45,918 nucleotides of DNA. Source: an uncultured Clostridium sp. (GTDB lineage: Bacteria; Bacillota; Clostridia; TANB77; CAG-508). Positions 1 to 9,844 of this stretch are shown piece by piece. Numbering within the stretch: position 1 is the stretch's first letter; every line of letters starts with the position of its first letter. The notes under the pieces were generated by a model, which was not told the DNA's origin, did no database searches, and worked only from the letters and a program-made list of their open reading frames with translations. The stretch lies in the NCBI GenBank assembly GCA_948435735.1, contig CAOJGX010000007.1, positions 1-45,918 on the forward strand, in the 5' to 3' direction. The position numbers and the translations under genes were made by a program.

Positions 1-88
1 TTGTAGTGAATATGCTTTTCAAGTTTTTTACCCCAACTATTGACATTGAACCTAAATTAAATATAAAATAAATTCGTTATAAACAATA

Positions 89-120
89 AAATAGCCTGTA
101 TCGACTGATACAAGCTATTT
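89..120 (-). terminator. Hairpin terminator after tRNA-fMet
   Basis: A 13-bp stem (AAATAGC and TGTATC arms with one unpaired base on each side) and a GACT loop lie 17 bases past the tRNA 3' end on the minus strand. A T-rich stretch follows. It is placed to end the tRNA transcript. Confidence 0.75.
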
Positions 121-136
121 AGAACGATTAAATCGT

Positions 137-212
<76 letters not shown>

Positions 213-227
213 ATATTAATATATTAA

Positions 228-256
228 ATTATAAGATATTTCTTTCCATTTGTCAA
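228..256 (-). promoter_or_regulatory. Sigma-A promoter of tRNA-fMet
   Basis: On the minus strand a perfect TTGACA (251-256) and a perfect TATAAT (228-233) are separated by 17 bases. The -10 box ends 15 bases before the tRNA. Confidence 0.85.
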
Positions 257-344
257 TACTTTTTACAAAAAATAACACATTTTTTCTATCCTTTATAATA
301 GTATATTTCAAAATCCAAAAAATATGACAAAAATTCTCCATTCC

Positions 345-857
345 CTATATTAAATTACGGTATAGCAAAAAAGCTGGCAAACCAATAATTCCTCCCACTA
401 ACGCCACTATTTCAACAATTTTTCTAACCTTATCCTCTTCAAATTTAGAAAGCAAAAATCGATAACTTACAACTCCCAAATATCCTCCCAAAGTGTTTAA
501 AATAATATCATCAACATCACCAACACCCCATTTAAAGGTAACCTGAATAATTTCAGCCAATAAACTCATTACAAAAACAAAAAAAACATTTCTGTATTCA
601 TTTTTTCCATGACTAAACAAAGCAAAATAAATCCCCAAAGGCATAAATAGAACAACATTTCCCAATAAATTCGTAATAATAAAAAAATACGAAACTTTTT
701 CTCTAGTCAAAAAATCAAAAATCGTTCCAAACGGTACAAACTTTATTGTTCTAGTCTCAAGTCTTGACCTAAATAAAATAGCAACTAAAATTACAATATA
801 AAGTGCAAAAACAGAAGATACCAAAATATGATGCCAAATTCGCTGCGTTTTTTTCAT
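345..857 (-). CDS. VanZ-family membrane protein
   Basis: 170 residues. Predicted membrane segments lie near residues 9-28, 57-80, 90-110, 119-136 and 147-165. The motif DVDDIILNTLGG (about 115-126) is the VanZ-family hallmark, and the family's usual length matches. In glycopeptide-resistance clusters VanZ lowers teicoplanin susceptibility, but most chromosomal homologues have no known role. There is no van cluster here, so nothing points to resistance. The start has a strong Shine-Dalgarno (GGAGG, about 8 bases before ATG). It ends with TAG and stands alone. Confidence 0.85.
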   Translation of the reverse strand: MKKTQRIWHHILVSSVFALYIVILVAILFRSRLETRTIKFVPFGTIFDFLTREKVSYFFIITNLLGNVVLFMPLGIYFALFSHGKNEYRNVFFVFVMSLLAEIIQVTFKWGVGDVDDIILNTLGGYLGVVSYRFLLSKFEEDKVRKIVEIVALVGGIIGLPAFLLYRNLI

Positions 858-1246
858 TCATCTGCCTCCTTTTTCTTAATTTATGAATTATTATATCACA
901 CAACACACTACTTTTCAATCATTTTTTACAGTTCCACTTCGGTAGTTTCATTTTTAGGAGTTATTATCCACATATGCCTTAAAAACGCACTAGAAGCCTT
1001 TTAAGAGGCATTACCCCTTTCCCTGTGTGTTATGTATACTCTTGGAATAAAAACGCCTTATTTTGCCTTCTAGTGCTTCATCCAAAAAGTCATTTTTCTG
1101 ATACCTACCCTTTTTATGCCTCTAAAAAATCCAGAAAAATACTTTTTTGCCATTCCTAGAAATTTTTAGTCATTTATGTCTAAATTTTAAAAAAAAATCG
1201 CTTAAAATCAATTTTTACAATTGAACGCTTTCCAAAACTTAAATTT
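858..1246. other. 389-bp gap, no gene seen
   Basis: No convincing open frame on either strand. It contains a widely spaced inverted repeat (GCACTAGAAG at 987-996 and its complement at 1067-1076). It also has one exact DnaA-box-like nonamer, TTATCCACA, at 964-972. Neither is enough to assign a function. Confidence 0.5.
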
Positions 1247-1562
1247 TTACATACCAAAAATATGCTTTATCTGCTCCCCACCTGTCACTAGCAAATAAAC
1301 CACCAAACAAATCTCTCCGATTAAAATCGTTGGAAATCCAATCGTAAATTTCAATTTTTTTGTTTTGTGGCGAAATTTATACATTCCCGCAATCGTACCA
1401 AATCCTCCACCGAAGAAGGGTAATCGTAAATAAGGTCTTTTCTGGCGTTCTCCAATTTCCATGTCTCGCTTGGCGTTTGTCCCACCACATGATGAAAAAT
1501 CCGATTAAATTAATCATGAACAAATATAATACTATATATTTGACTGGTACTGTAAAAAACAT
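1247..1562 (-). CDS. DUF1294 membrane protein, needs a +1 shift at CGG
   Basis: The frame starting at 1562 (SD AAGGAG) encodes a membrane segment, then the family motif MWWDKRQARHG, and runs to CTT-CTT-CGG. From the CGG at 1412-1410 it loses similarity and stops at 1377. Skipping the C gives CTT-GGT-GGA and continues with GGGFGTIAGMYKFRHKTK, the conserved second half of DUF1294, ending at 1247. The joined product is 104 residues, a normal length for the family, and no residues are missing at the joint. The function of DUF1294 is unknown. This is one of four genes here whose frame breaks exactly at CGG; see findings. A simple indel pseudogene is the alternative. Confidence 0.75.
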
Positions 1563-1603
1563 GACTTTTTCTCCTTATTCTATATTTTTCAAAGTAGTTA
1601 ATT

Positions 1604-1630
1604 GGGGCGATGTAGGAATCGCCCCCTACA
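1604..1630. repeat. GTAGGGGCG palindromic repeat, copy 1
   Basis: GGGGCGAT and its complement surround a 5-base centre, with a TACA tail. It is the most diverged copy of the family. It overlaps the 3' end of polC, and the TAG inside the repeat is the polC stop codon. Confidence 0.75.
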
Positions 1631-4600
1631 CAAATAACGACATTTGATTGCTTTGCGTCATGCCTTTTAGGCAGCCGAATTTTTGTAATAATTCGGTAAT
1701 TGCTTTTCCAATTTTGGAACGTGCTTGCATGTCATCAATACATTCAAATGGCTCGTCTTGAGCTGCTTGGTAAATGCTTTCTGCTGCAATGTTTCCAAGT
1801 CCTGCAATACTATTTAGAGGCGGTCTTATTTTTCCATCTTCTACTTGAAATTTCGTGCTATGAGACCTATACAAATCGACATCCAAAAATTCAAATCCTC
1901 TTTCATACATCTCCAAAACAATTTCCAAATCGTCATACATATCTTTATCCTTTGGTGTTGCCTGATTTCCCATCATTTCGATTTCACGCATTTTGTTTTT
2001 GACTTTTTCCTTCCCATAAATCATCACTTCACTATCAAAAGCCTTCGCACGAATCGTAAAATAAGCTGCATAATACGAAAGTGGCATATGCACTTTATAA
2101 TACGCAATTCGGAAAGCATTCGTCACATACGCCGCCGCATGTGCTTTTGGGAACATATACTTAATCTTTTTACACGAATGAATATACCACTCTGGAACAC
2201 CATGCTCACGCATAATCTCCTCATATTCTTTCCATTTTTCTGGATCCTTTGTTGCCTTTCCTTTACGCACCACTTCCATAATCTTAAACGCCGTATTGGG
2301 TGGCAACCCCTTATCCATCAAATAAATCATAATATCATCTCTTGTACAAATCGCCTCACTTAATGTAGCCGTTCCTGTTTGAATCAATTCCTGTGCATTT
2401 CCAAGCCATACATCCGTACCATGCGACAAACCAGACAAACGAATCAATTCCTCAAACGTAGTTGGTTTTGTTTCCAAAAGCATCCCTCGTGAAAATTTGG
2501 TTCCAAACTCTGGAATTCCGTAACTTCCTACTTCCGAGCGAATTTGCTCAGGTAAAACACCCAACGCTTTTGTCGAACTAAAAATTGACATGGTTTCTTT
2601 ATCATCCAGAGGCACTTTGGTTGGATCCGTCCCCGTAATATCTTGTAACATTCTTATCATGGTTGGATCGTCATGACCCAGAATATCAAGCTTTAGCAAG
2701 TTTTGGTCAATCGAGTGATAATCAAAATGGGTTGTTACAATATCTGAATTTGGGTCATCTGCAGGATGCTGAACAGGGCAAAACTCATAAATCTCACGCC
2801 CCTTTGGTACAACAATAATCCCTCCCGGATGCTGACCTGTCGTTCTTTTAATCCCAGTACAACCACCCGAAATTCTCAAAATTTCCGCACTTGGAAGCGG
2901 TACATGACGCTCTTCATAATAATTTCGCACATAACCAAAAGCTGTTTTATCTGCAATGGTACCAATCGTTCCCGCTTTGAACGTAGTTCCTTTTCCGAAA
3001 ATCACTTCCGTATATTTATGTGCTTTTGCCTGATATTCGCCAGAGAAATTCAAGTCAATATCTGGCTCTTTATCTCCATTAAAGCCTAAAAACGTTTCAA
3101 ACGGAATATCCATTCCATCTTTGTCAAGTTTGTGACCACATTTCGGACAATCTTTATCTGGCAAATCAAATCCATTTTTCACGCCATAATCGGAAAAATC
3201 TGAATATTTGCATTGGGGACAACGATAATGTGCTTTTAGCGAATTCACTTCTGTAATTCCTGTCATATTCGCCACAAAAGACGAACCAACTGAACCTCTG
3301 GAACCAACAATATAACCATCTTCATTCGATTTCCAAACCAGTTTTTGTGCAATGATATACATCACCGAAAATCCATTTTTGATAATGGAATCTAACTCTT
3401 TGTCAAGTCTTGTTTGCACAATTTCAGGAAGCGGATTCCCATACAATTCATGGGCCTTATCATAAGCAATATTACGAATTTCCTCTTCACAACCCGGAAT
3501 ATGAGGCGGACATTTTTCTGACGAAATCGGCCTAATTTTCTCGCACATATCCGCTACTAAATTCGTATTTTTGACAACCACTTCATACGCTTTGTCATTT
3601 CCTAAATAGTCAAACTCGCGCATCATTTCTTCGGTTGTTCTTAAGTATAAAGGTGCTTGCATGTCAGCATCATCGTAGCCTTGGCCAGCTTGTAGAATAC
3701 GTCTGTAAATTTCGTCTTGTGGATCCATAAAATGAACATCACAAGTTGCAACAACTGGTTTTTGCAATTTTTCTCCCAATTCTACAATTTTTCGGTTGAT
3801 ATTTCTCAAAGCTTCTTTATCAGAAACAGTTTCGTTGCGAATTAAATATTCGTCATTTCCAATGGGTTGAATTTCCAAATAATCATAATATTCCGCAATT
3901 TCTTCGATTTCATCCTCTGGCTTTCCTTCTAAAACCGCACGATAGAGTTCTCCTGCTTCGCATGCACTACCCAAAATCAGGCCTTCTCTATGTTGATCCA
4001 AAACACTTTTCAAAATACGTGGTTTTTTATAAAAATAATCCAAATGCGAATACGAAATTAATTTATATAGATTTTTTAATCCAACATAATTTTGCGCCAA
4101 AATAATCATATGATATGGTCTTAACGCCTTAAAATCAGCTTGAAACTTTTGGTCAAACTCATCTAATCTAGTTATATTTTTATTTTTGGCAATGTCAAGC
4201 ATTTTATGAAAAACACCAACTAAAGTTTTAACATCATCCAAAGCACGATGTGCCACTTCCACTTTGATACCAAGTTTATCTGCCAAAATACCTAATTTAA
4301 ACTTTTTAAAGTCCGGGAACATGCTTCTTGCCAGTGGCAAAGTGTCAATATAGGTAGATTGGAAAGCGTAGCCATATTTTTCAAAATTATATTTTAAAAA
4401 TCCCATATCGAATTTTGCATTGTGGGCAACTAGAACCGAATCTCCTATAAAATCAATGATTTTCGGAATAACTTTATCAATGGTTTCAGCATCTTTTACC
4501 ATGTCATTTGTGATATTGGTAATCTCTACAACCTTTGGCGGAATTGGCTTTTCTGGGTTAACAAAACACTCAAATTCATCGATAATTTCTTCCCCACGCA

Positions 4601-5954
4601 TTTTGATAATTCCGACTTCCGTAATTTTTTCCGTAACAGGAGAAATTCCTGTCGTTTCTAAATCCAAAACACAATATTCTGTATCAATTGACTGACCTTT
4701 ACTACGAAATACTGTATGCTCTTTATCTCTCACAAAATACGCCTCAACACCATAAATCACCTTCAAATTACTTCCTGCTTCTACAAAATGATGTGCATCT
4801 GGAAAAGCTTGTACAACGCCATGGTCTGTGATAGCAATAGAGTTCCACCCCCATTCTTCTGCACGTTTTAGCAAATCTTTGCAAGAAGTGACAGCATCCA
4901 TTTGACTCATTTTGGTATGCATATGAAGTTCCACTCTTTTTTCGTTGGCATTGTCCATTCTTTTTTGTTTTTTGCGTCCCGGTGTCTCGATGATTGTATT
5001 TACCATAATTCCAATTTCTTTAGCAAATGGGTCATATTTCGCTATACCATCTACTTTTAGACCTTTGGCAGTTTTTACTCTTTTTTCGATTTTTTTGAAC
5101 TCGTCATTTTTGATGAAAGCTTTGCAGGTCATTGTGCTACTGCCGTCATATAAATCAAACATGAGAATCGTTTTTTCGTTTTTGATTTCGCGGGAGTCAA
5201 TTCTTACTACTTCGCCATCTAGACAGACTTTATCAGAGTCTACCGAAATATCTGCAATTTTGGTTGGGTCGCTTTTGATGTTCATGCTTCTACCATAAAT
5301 CAGTGGTGTTTCTTCTTCGATTTCTTGCCCAGAAATGGCTGCTTCGATTTCTTTTTCTTGTGCTTTCAAACTTTCTTCGTGTTGACGTTCTAGCAGTTGT
5401 CTATCTGCTTCTTCTTGTAGTTGTTTCACAAATTCTTGTTCTTGTTTTTTAACATTTTGTTCAAATTTTTGTATATAATTTTCGTCTAATTCTTCTGTGA
5501 AACTAACTTTGTAGTTTATGTTGTAAAGGTTTAATAACAGATGTTCTAAGCCTTTGTCAAATTTTTTCGATAATAAAAAATCAGCACCTTTCATTGCTAA
5601 TTTTACGGTTATCTCTTGTTTCTCAATTTCGAGCCTACTTCCCTTTAAGACTGCACGACTAAAAGGTTCTTTTTTAGCAATATAATTTACAATATTTTCC
5701 CATTCCGTTTCAATATTCTGCTCGATTTTTATATCTTTATACTGAATATCAAGCATAATCTTGGCAAGCTTAAAACGCGTCATCGCATATTTTTCAAAAC
5801 TTTCCATATCCGCTAACTTAATCGGTTTTGAAGAGATTACGCTAACTTGTAATTTATTCGTTTTTTTATATAAATTGACAGTTTCAATTTCAGCTTCGAT
5901 TAAGTTATTTTCTACGGTATAATCGCTAAAAACGTCTTTTATGTACTTGGGCAT
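1626..5954 (-). CDS. polC: DNA polymerase III alpha subunit, PolC type
   Basis: This is the replicative polymerase of Gram-positive bacteria, with built-in 3'-5' proofreading. Domains in order: N-terminal region with a Gln/Glu-rich helix (about 1-230); OB fold (about 235-320); PHP domain beginning ELHMHTKMSQMD (about 343); DnaQ-like exonuclease inserted in PHP (VLDLETTG about 428, then AHNAKFD); zinc-binding Cys pairs CPQC and CPKC (about 914-940); catalytic polymerase core with PDIDLNFSG (about 966). About 1,442 residues, normal for PolC. The open frame reaches back to 6050, but the ATG at 5954 is preferred because the extra 32 codons lie in the end of the upstream hydrolase gene and would include a CGG. 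No in-frame CGG remains in the whole gene. The TAG stop comes from a dispersed repeat. Confidence 0.97.
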   Translation of the reverse strand: MPKYIKDVFSDYTVENNLIEAEIETVNLYKKTNKLQVSVISSKPIKLADMESFEKYAMTRFKLAKIMLDIQYKDIKIEQNIETEWENIVNYIAKKEPFSRAVLKGSRLEIEKQEITVKLAMKGADFLLSKKFDKGLEHLLLNLYNINYKVSFTEELDENYIQKFEQNVKKQEQEFVKQLQEEADRQLLERQHEESLKAQEKEIEAAISGQEIEEETPLIYGRSMNIKSDPTKIADISVDSDKVCLDGEVVRIDSREIKNEKTILMFDLYDGSSTMTCKAFIKNDEFKKIEKRVKTAKGLKVDGIAKYDPFAKEIGIMVNTIIETPGRKKQKRMDNANEKRVELHMHTKMSQMDAVTSCKDLLKRAEEWGWNSIAITDHGVVQAFPDAHHFVEAGSNLKVIYGVEAYFVRDKEHTVFRSKGQSIDTEYCVLDLETTGISPVTEKITEVGIIKMRGEEIIDEFECFVNPEKPIPPKVVEITNITNDMVKDAETIDKVIPKIIDFIGDSVLVAHNAKFDMGFLKYNFEKYGYAFQSTYIDTLPLARSMFPDFKKFKLGILADKLGIKVEVAHRALDDVKTLVGVFHKMLDIAKNKNITRLDEFDQKFQADFKALRPYHMIILAQNYVGLKNLYKLISYSHLDYFYKKPRILKSVLDQHREGLILGSACEAGELYRAVLEGKPEDEIEEIAEYYDYLEIQPIGNDEYLIRNETVSDKEALRNINRKIVELGEKLQKPVVATCDVHFMDPQDEIYRRILQAGQGYDDADMQAPLYLRTTEEMMREFDYLGNDKAYEVVVKNTNLVADMCEKIRPISSEKCPPHIPGCEEEIRNIAYDKAHELYGNPLPEIVQTRLDKELDSIIKNGFSVMYIIAQKLVWKSNEDGYIVGSRGSVGSSFVANMTGITEVNSLKAHYRCPQCKYSDFSDYGVKNGFDLPDKDCPKCGHKLDKDGMDIPFETFLGFNGDKEPDIDLNFSGEYQAKAHKYTEVIFGKGTTFKAGTIGTIADKTAFGYVRNYYEERHVPLPSAEILRISGGCTGIKRTTGQHPGGIIVVPKGREIYEFCPVQHPADDPNSDIVTTHFDYHSIDQNLLKLDILGHDDPTMIRMLQDITGTDPTKVPLDDKETMSIFSSTKALGVLPEQIRSEVGSYGIPEFGTKFSRGMLLETKPTTFEELIRLSGLSHGTDVWLGNAQELIQTGTATLSEAICTRDDIMIYLMDKGLPPNTAFKIMEVVRKGKATKDPEKWKEYEEIMREHGVPEWYIHSCKKIKYMFPKAHAAAYVTNAFRIAYYKVHMPLSYYAAYFTIRAKAFDSEVMIYGKEKVKNKMREIEMMGNQATPKDKDMYDDLEIVLEMYERGFEFLDVDLYRSHSTKFQVEDGKIRPPLNSIAGLGNIAAESIYQAAQDEPFECIDDMQARSKIGKAITELLQKFGCLKGMTQSNQMSLFV

Positions 5955-5985
5955 TTTGTGTTTTACATCCTTTCTTTGGGTATTT

Positions 5986-6534
5986 TTATAGGTATTGTAA
6001 TATTTCTTTAAATTCTTTGTATCCTGACTTTTCATTAAAATGTCCCGCATTTTTGATTAGAATTTTATCTGCCTTTATATATTCTGCAAAGTTTTCTGCT
6101 TCCTACATTGGAACAAATGAATCATCGTCAGAATAAAGGCAAATTCTTTCTTCACAGTAATTTTCTAATTTCTCTAACTCTTCATTTTTTATATAAAAAG
6201 AATCATATAAAGAATTATCTTCTTCAAATTTTATATGATTAAATCCAGCAACTGTGATAAGTTTCTTTACTTTTACGCAATTTTGAGTCAAAAATTTGGC
6301 TACAAAAATTCCTCCTAGACTGTGAGTTATAAACGTTGTATTTTCCGTAATATAGCCAATTTCTAAATATGAATTTAATATTTTACTCCAACTTTCATAA
6401 TCTTGCTTATATGGAGATGGAAAATTAGGTACCACACAATTTAGTTTTCTTTTGCCTAGTTGGCTTTTTAAATAGGGCAGCCAATTTTTATATGGATTTC
6501 CATAGGAACCATGGATTAAAAAATAATTGTTCAT
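5986..6534 (-). pseudogene. RBBP9/YdeN-like serine hydrolase with internal TAG
   Basis: A small alpha/beta hydrolase of about 182 residues. The N-terminal part has HGSYGNPYKNW and the nucleophile elbow THSLGG (Ser near residue 79). The acid region SDDDSFVPM follows, then an in-frame TAG at 6105-6103. The frame continues open for another 38 codons to TAA at 5986, and these contain NAGHFNEKSGY, the family's catalytic-His motif. The stop thus separates the Asp from the His of the triad. A single substitution in a Glu or Gln codon would explain it. The TAG of polC next door is a genuine stop, so wholesale recoding of TAG is unlikely. SD AGGAGG before the start. Read as a recent nonsense pseudogene; read-through is not excluded. 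Confidence 0.75.
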
Positions 6535-6604
6535 TTTTTCCTCCTAATCTAATTAACCTATTTATTCTCAAATGAAACTTACCTTTCTGTTTCTTTTAAT
6601 TCAT

Positions 6605-6715
6605 TTATTTTCTCTTTTTCCTTAATGCTATATCAATCAAATATAACAAATGTAGCTTCCAAACCAGCTTCTTTTATTTGATTTTTTATTTCTTTTATAT
6701 TATCAATAAAACTCA
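6605..6715 (-). pseudogene. Remnant of a small ORF with strong RBS
   Basis: A GGAGG Shine-Dalgarno precedes ATG at 6715 and a start reading MSFIDNIKEIKNQIKEAG. After that the actual frame gives a Lys/Leu-rich tail to TAA at 6605. Adding one T at GGTTGG would instead give LEATFVIFD, a TGA, then YSIKEKEKINELKETER, which looks more like normal protein. It is therefore probably a small gene decayed by a 1-base loss and a stop. I do not recognise the family, and it could also simply be a short peptide. Confidence 0.35.
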
Positions 6716-6758
6716 TAATTTCCTCCTTAAACTTTGCTTTTCAAAGCTAAAACGTGTA

Positions 6759-8072
6759 TTATAAAAACATAATCATAAATAACGGATAATGTTCAATATT
6801 TTTATTATCTTTATAAATATTACAATCCCTCTCAAATTTAATATATCTTGTTACTGTTTTGTAATTTTGTATGATAGAATTTAGTGACTTTGCTTGCTTA
6901 TTATTTCCTGATTTCACTTCAATAGCAGTTACTATTCCTGCCAAATTTAAAATGAAATCAATTTCTAATTTACTTTTTCTTTCAAAATACATTAATTTAT
7001 CATGGCGAGTTGCAAGTTCACTTGCGCAAATATTTTCTAGCAAAGCACCTTGATTAATATACAAATTTTCATCTAAAATAGCTTTTTGAATTCCTTCTTC
7101 AAGCATTGCAACAAGTAAACCTGTATCTTTCATATAAATTTTAAAACAATTTTGTCTTATATTAGAAGTCAATGGCAAAGCTGGTTCTGATAAATTATAG
7201 CAAAAATTTATAATTCCAGCATCTTTTAGCCATTCGATTGCTGTTCCATATTTTCTTTCTCCAACACTACTTTTTTCTTGAAAGATTTCAGAATATAGAA
7301 ACTTCTTATTATTCTTAGACAATTGCATTGGTATACTATTAAAAGTATTGATTATTTTCTGTTTATTCGTTGTTTCTGCATATTTTACAACATCTAACAA
7401 ATAATTTTCTACAATTGCTTTTTGCATTACCAATGTCTTTGTTAAACTACTTGTCTTAATATATTGATTCACAACATTGGGCATTCCCCCAACCAACATA
7501 TACATTTTAAATTGTTCACAAAACTGTTTTAAAATATATTCATCTACCTTTTCTTGTTTCAAAAAACATTCTTGTACATATTGTACAACATCTTTTTTAA
7601 TCCCAATTCCCCACAAAAATTCTTCAAAATCCAACGGATATAAATCTACAATTCTTTCATAACCAACAGGATAAGAAGATACTTCTTTGTAATACAATCC
7701 CAAAAGTGAGCCAGAAGAAATTACATCAATTCTACCATCCAATGCAAAACTCTTTAATGCTGTTCTAGCATTCGGACAACTCTGAATTTCATCTAAAAAC
7801 AAAATCGTTTTATGGGGTATAATTTTGTTATTGGGAAATGTAACTTCAAGCTTCATCATTAAAGTTCGTATATCCAAATTTCCATTAAATATTGTTTTAT
7901 ATTCTGGAGACAATTCAAAATTAATATAAATATAACTTTTATAATGATCTCGTGCAAATTTATCTATAATATATGTTTTTCCAACTTGTCTTGCACCTCT
8001 AACTAACAAACATGGTTTTTTTTCTTCTTTCTTCCAATCTAATAACGTCTTGACAATCTTCCTCTCTAACAT
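6759..8072 (-). CDS. AAA-type ATPase with DUF4143 domain
   Basis: 437 residues. The N-terminal P-loop is GARQVGKTYI (about 26-35) and Walker B is ILFLDEIQ (about 90-97). The C-terminal half is the DUF4143 region, with YFERKSKLEIDFIL and AIEVKSG (about 365-390), a restriction-nuclease-like fold. This is the common AAA_14/DUF4143 family of scattered, frequently transferred ATPases. They often behave as accessory genes and have no settled function. It lies between rseP and polC, where proS is often found in Firmicutes, and is flanked by degraded genes, so it is probably an insertion. No SD of note; it starts at ATG 8072. Confidence 0.88.
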   Translation of the reverse strand: MLERKIVKTLLDWKKEEKKPCLLVRGARQVGKTYIIDKFARDHYKSYIYINFELSPEYKTIFNGNLDIRTLMMKLEVTFPNNKIIPHKTILFLDEIQSCPNARTALKSFALDGRIDVISSGSLLGLYYKEVSSYPVGYERIVDLYPLDFEEFLWGIGIKKDVVQYVQECFLKQEKVDEYILKQFCEQFKMYMLVGGMPNVVNQYIKTSSLTKTLVMQKAIVENYLLDVVKYAETTNKQKIINTFNSIPMQLSKNNKKFLYSEIFQEKSSVGERKYGTAIEWLKDAGIINFCYNLSEPALPLTSNIRQNCFKIYMKDTGLLVAMLEEGIQKAILDENLYINQGALLENICASELATRHDKLMYFERKSKLEIDFILNLAGIVTAIEVKSGNNKQAKSLNSIIQNYKTVTRYIKFERDCNIYKDNKNIEHYPLFMIMFL

Positions 8073-8241
8073 TTTCTCCCCCTAAATTTAGATTTATATT
8101 ATTATACCATGTTTTAACGAATTTTTTCAAGTTTTTATAATGACTTTTTTATCTATATTGCATTTTTTATTCTGACTTTTCCAAATTAATTACCATTTTT
8201 TATAACCACTTTTATAGTAAAATTACCACTTTTTCTCTCCA

Positions 8242-8796
8242 CTATCTCGTGCTATTAATAATATCCCTAATTTTCCCAAAATTTTCCTCAATATCTGGAA
8301 TATCATTAATCGTGACACCTGCTAAAAAACCTTTTGTATAAAAACGAATGTCTCCTATTTTACACATTTTTTGCGAACGTGATTGAAAATAAGCCATATC
8401 TTTTATGTCTTGATACGCAACAACTTCCTCTCGGTCAACAAAAGGATATTTGGCTCTATATTTAAATTTTGTTTCATAAAATGTCGTCTTCGTGCCAATT
8501 GCACGTTTTTTATTAAAAAACAGCCACCCTCCAAAAAATACAATGCACAAAATCGTTATTAAAGTTCCAAGCCATGTGCCATAGGAACTAATTCCTGCTA
8601 ACGCAATAATCAACAATAACAAAATCATTTCACCATTTTTTAATAAATTAAACTTGGGAGAATATTTTCGATTTACACTAAAAATTTCTTGCTCGTCATC
8701 TGCTTTTAAACTTTCTTGTTTTTTATATTTATCATAACAATTCTTGCAAATATCTCCCTCTTTTTTCAATTTTGCTCCACACATTTTACATCTCAT
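8242..8796 (-). CDS. Zinc-ribbon membrane protein with PH-like tail
   Basis: 184 residues. It begins with a zinc ribbon, MRCKMCGAK and CKNCYDKY (Cys pairs near 3, 6, 17 and 20). Two adjoining membrane segments follow at about 58-75 and 78-95. A soluble tail of about 85 residues is rich in beta strand (YPFVDREEVVAYQDIKDM) and resembles bacterial PH-like domains. The start has SD AGGAGG and lies 18 bases after the rseP stop, so it is probably co-transcribed with rseP. Function unknown. A role at the membrane, perhaps sensing, is only a guess from the architecture. Confidence 0.6.
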   Translation of the reverse strand: MRCKMCGAKLKKEGDICKNCYDKYKKQESLKADDEQEIFSVNRKYSPKFNLLKNGEMILLLLIIALAGISSYGTWLGTLITILCIVFFGGWLFFNKKRAIGTKTTFYETKFKYRAKYPFVDREEVVAYQDIKDMAYFQSRSQKMCKIGDIRFYTKGFLAGVTINDIPDIEENFGKIRDIINSTR

Positions 8797-8814
8797 ATCA
8801 CTTTCCTCCTTTGT

Positions 8815-9831
8815 TTAAAACAATCTTACTACATCATTAAACGACACATACAACGACAACAAAATCAAAAATGTAAACCCAATCGATTGAATTTTTAACT
8901 CTGTTTCCTCACTTATTTTTTTCTTTCTAATTGCTTCAACCAACAATAAAACAATTTTTCCTCCATCCAACGCTGGGATTGGCAAAAGATTCGTCACACC
9001 AAGCGACAAAGAAATCACAGCTAGCAAATACACAAAATCATAAATTCCACTCGTTTTCACAACCATTCCAGATATCCCCACTGGTCCTGTCATTTGATTA
9101 ATATTCACATTTCCCGTTACCAACAGGATTAATCCTTCCCCCACTGAATTAACAAATTCTACCGTTTCCCAAAATCCATAATAGAAATTATTTCGCAAAC
9201 TTTTCTCCGCCTGTGCAACTTCCACACCAAGAATATATCTTGTCATCTCGCCATATTCAATTGCTACTGGCGTCACATTCAAATTCAAGTTTTGTCCGTT
9301 TCTTTCAATAACAACATCTAAATTTTTTCCCTCTGATTTTAGCAAAATGCTATCTACATCTGATTTAATTCTCGTTTTTTCTCCATTTATACTAACAATT
9401 TTATCACCAGCTTGAAGCTGTGTTTGCTCTGTCACATACTCAGGAATCATTTGTTTAATCACAGTTGAACTATTCATTCCACTCGCTGTCATCAAAATAA
9501 AATAAATCAATACGCCAAACAGAATATTCACAAGCGCTCCAGCAGCAACAATCGCAATTCTATGCCAAACTTTAGCTTCACTAAACGAGCCAACCTCATT
9601 CACATCACCAGTTTCACCCAACATATCAACATAGCCACCAAATGGAATCGCTCTTATCGAATATTTCGTTTCTTTTCCCTGTTTTGAAAACAATTGTGGA
9701 CCAAAACCAAGCGAAAACTCCTTCACATTAATTTTACACAATTTTGCAACCGCAAAATGCCCCCCTTCATGAATCAACACCAAAAATCCTAACAAAAATA
9801 CTACTTTAATGATACCAATAATAAGCCCCAA
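8815..9831 (-). CDS. rseP: Site-2 protease RseP
   Basis: An intramembrane zinc metalloprotease that cleaves membrane-bound anti-sigma factors and leftover signal peptides. 338 residues: a first membrane helix with the zinc motif HEGGH (about 21-25), a central PDZ domain (about 110-190), and the last helices with the third ligand region NLLPIPALDGG (about 282-292). The length is typical of Firmicutes RseP. It follows cdsA by 13 bases in the usual uppS-cdsA-(dxr)-rseP order, but dxr is absent between them. Confidence 0.95.
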   Translation of the reverse strand: MGLIIGIIKVVFLLGFLVLIHEGGHFAVAKLCKINVKEFSLGFGPQLFSKQGKETKYSIRAIPFGGYVDMLGETGDVNEVGSFSEAKVWHRIAIVAAGALVNILFGVLIYFILMTASGMNSSTVIKQMIPEYVTEQTQLQAGDKIVSINGEKTRIKSDVDSILLKSEGKNLDVVIERNGQNLNLNVTPVAIEYGEMTRYILGVEVAQAEKSLRNNFYYGFWETVEFVNSVGEGLILLVTGNVNINQMTGPVGISGMVVKTSGIYDFVYLLAVISLSLGVTNLLPIPALDGGKIVLLLVEAIRKKKISEETELKIQSIGFTFLILLSLYVSFNDVVRLF

Positions 9832-9844
9832 TTTTCCCTCCTAT

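Noticed and set aside
964..972. Exact DnaA box TTATCCACA, possible origin
   Set aside because: A single box, with no cluster, no AT-rich unwinding region and no dnaA or dnaN nearby.
5955..6050. Longer PolC start at 6050
   Set aside because: These 32 codons are the other-frame reading of the hydrolase 3' end, have no ribosome binding site, and would contain a CGG. ATG 5954 is preferred.
6103..6105. TAG recoded as an amino acid
   Set aside because: TAG ends polC, rimO and the VanZ gene at the expected protein lengths, so it is a normal stop here.
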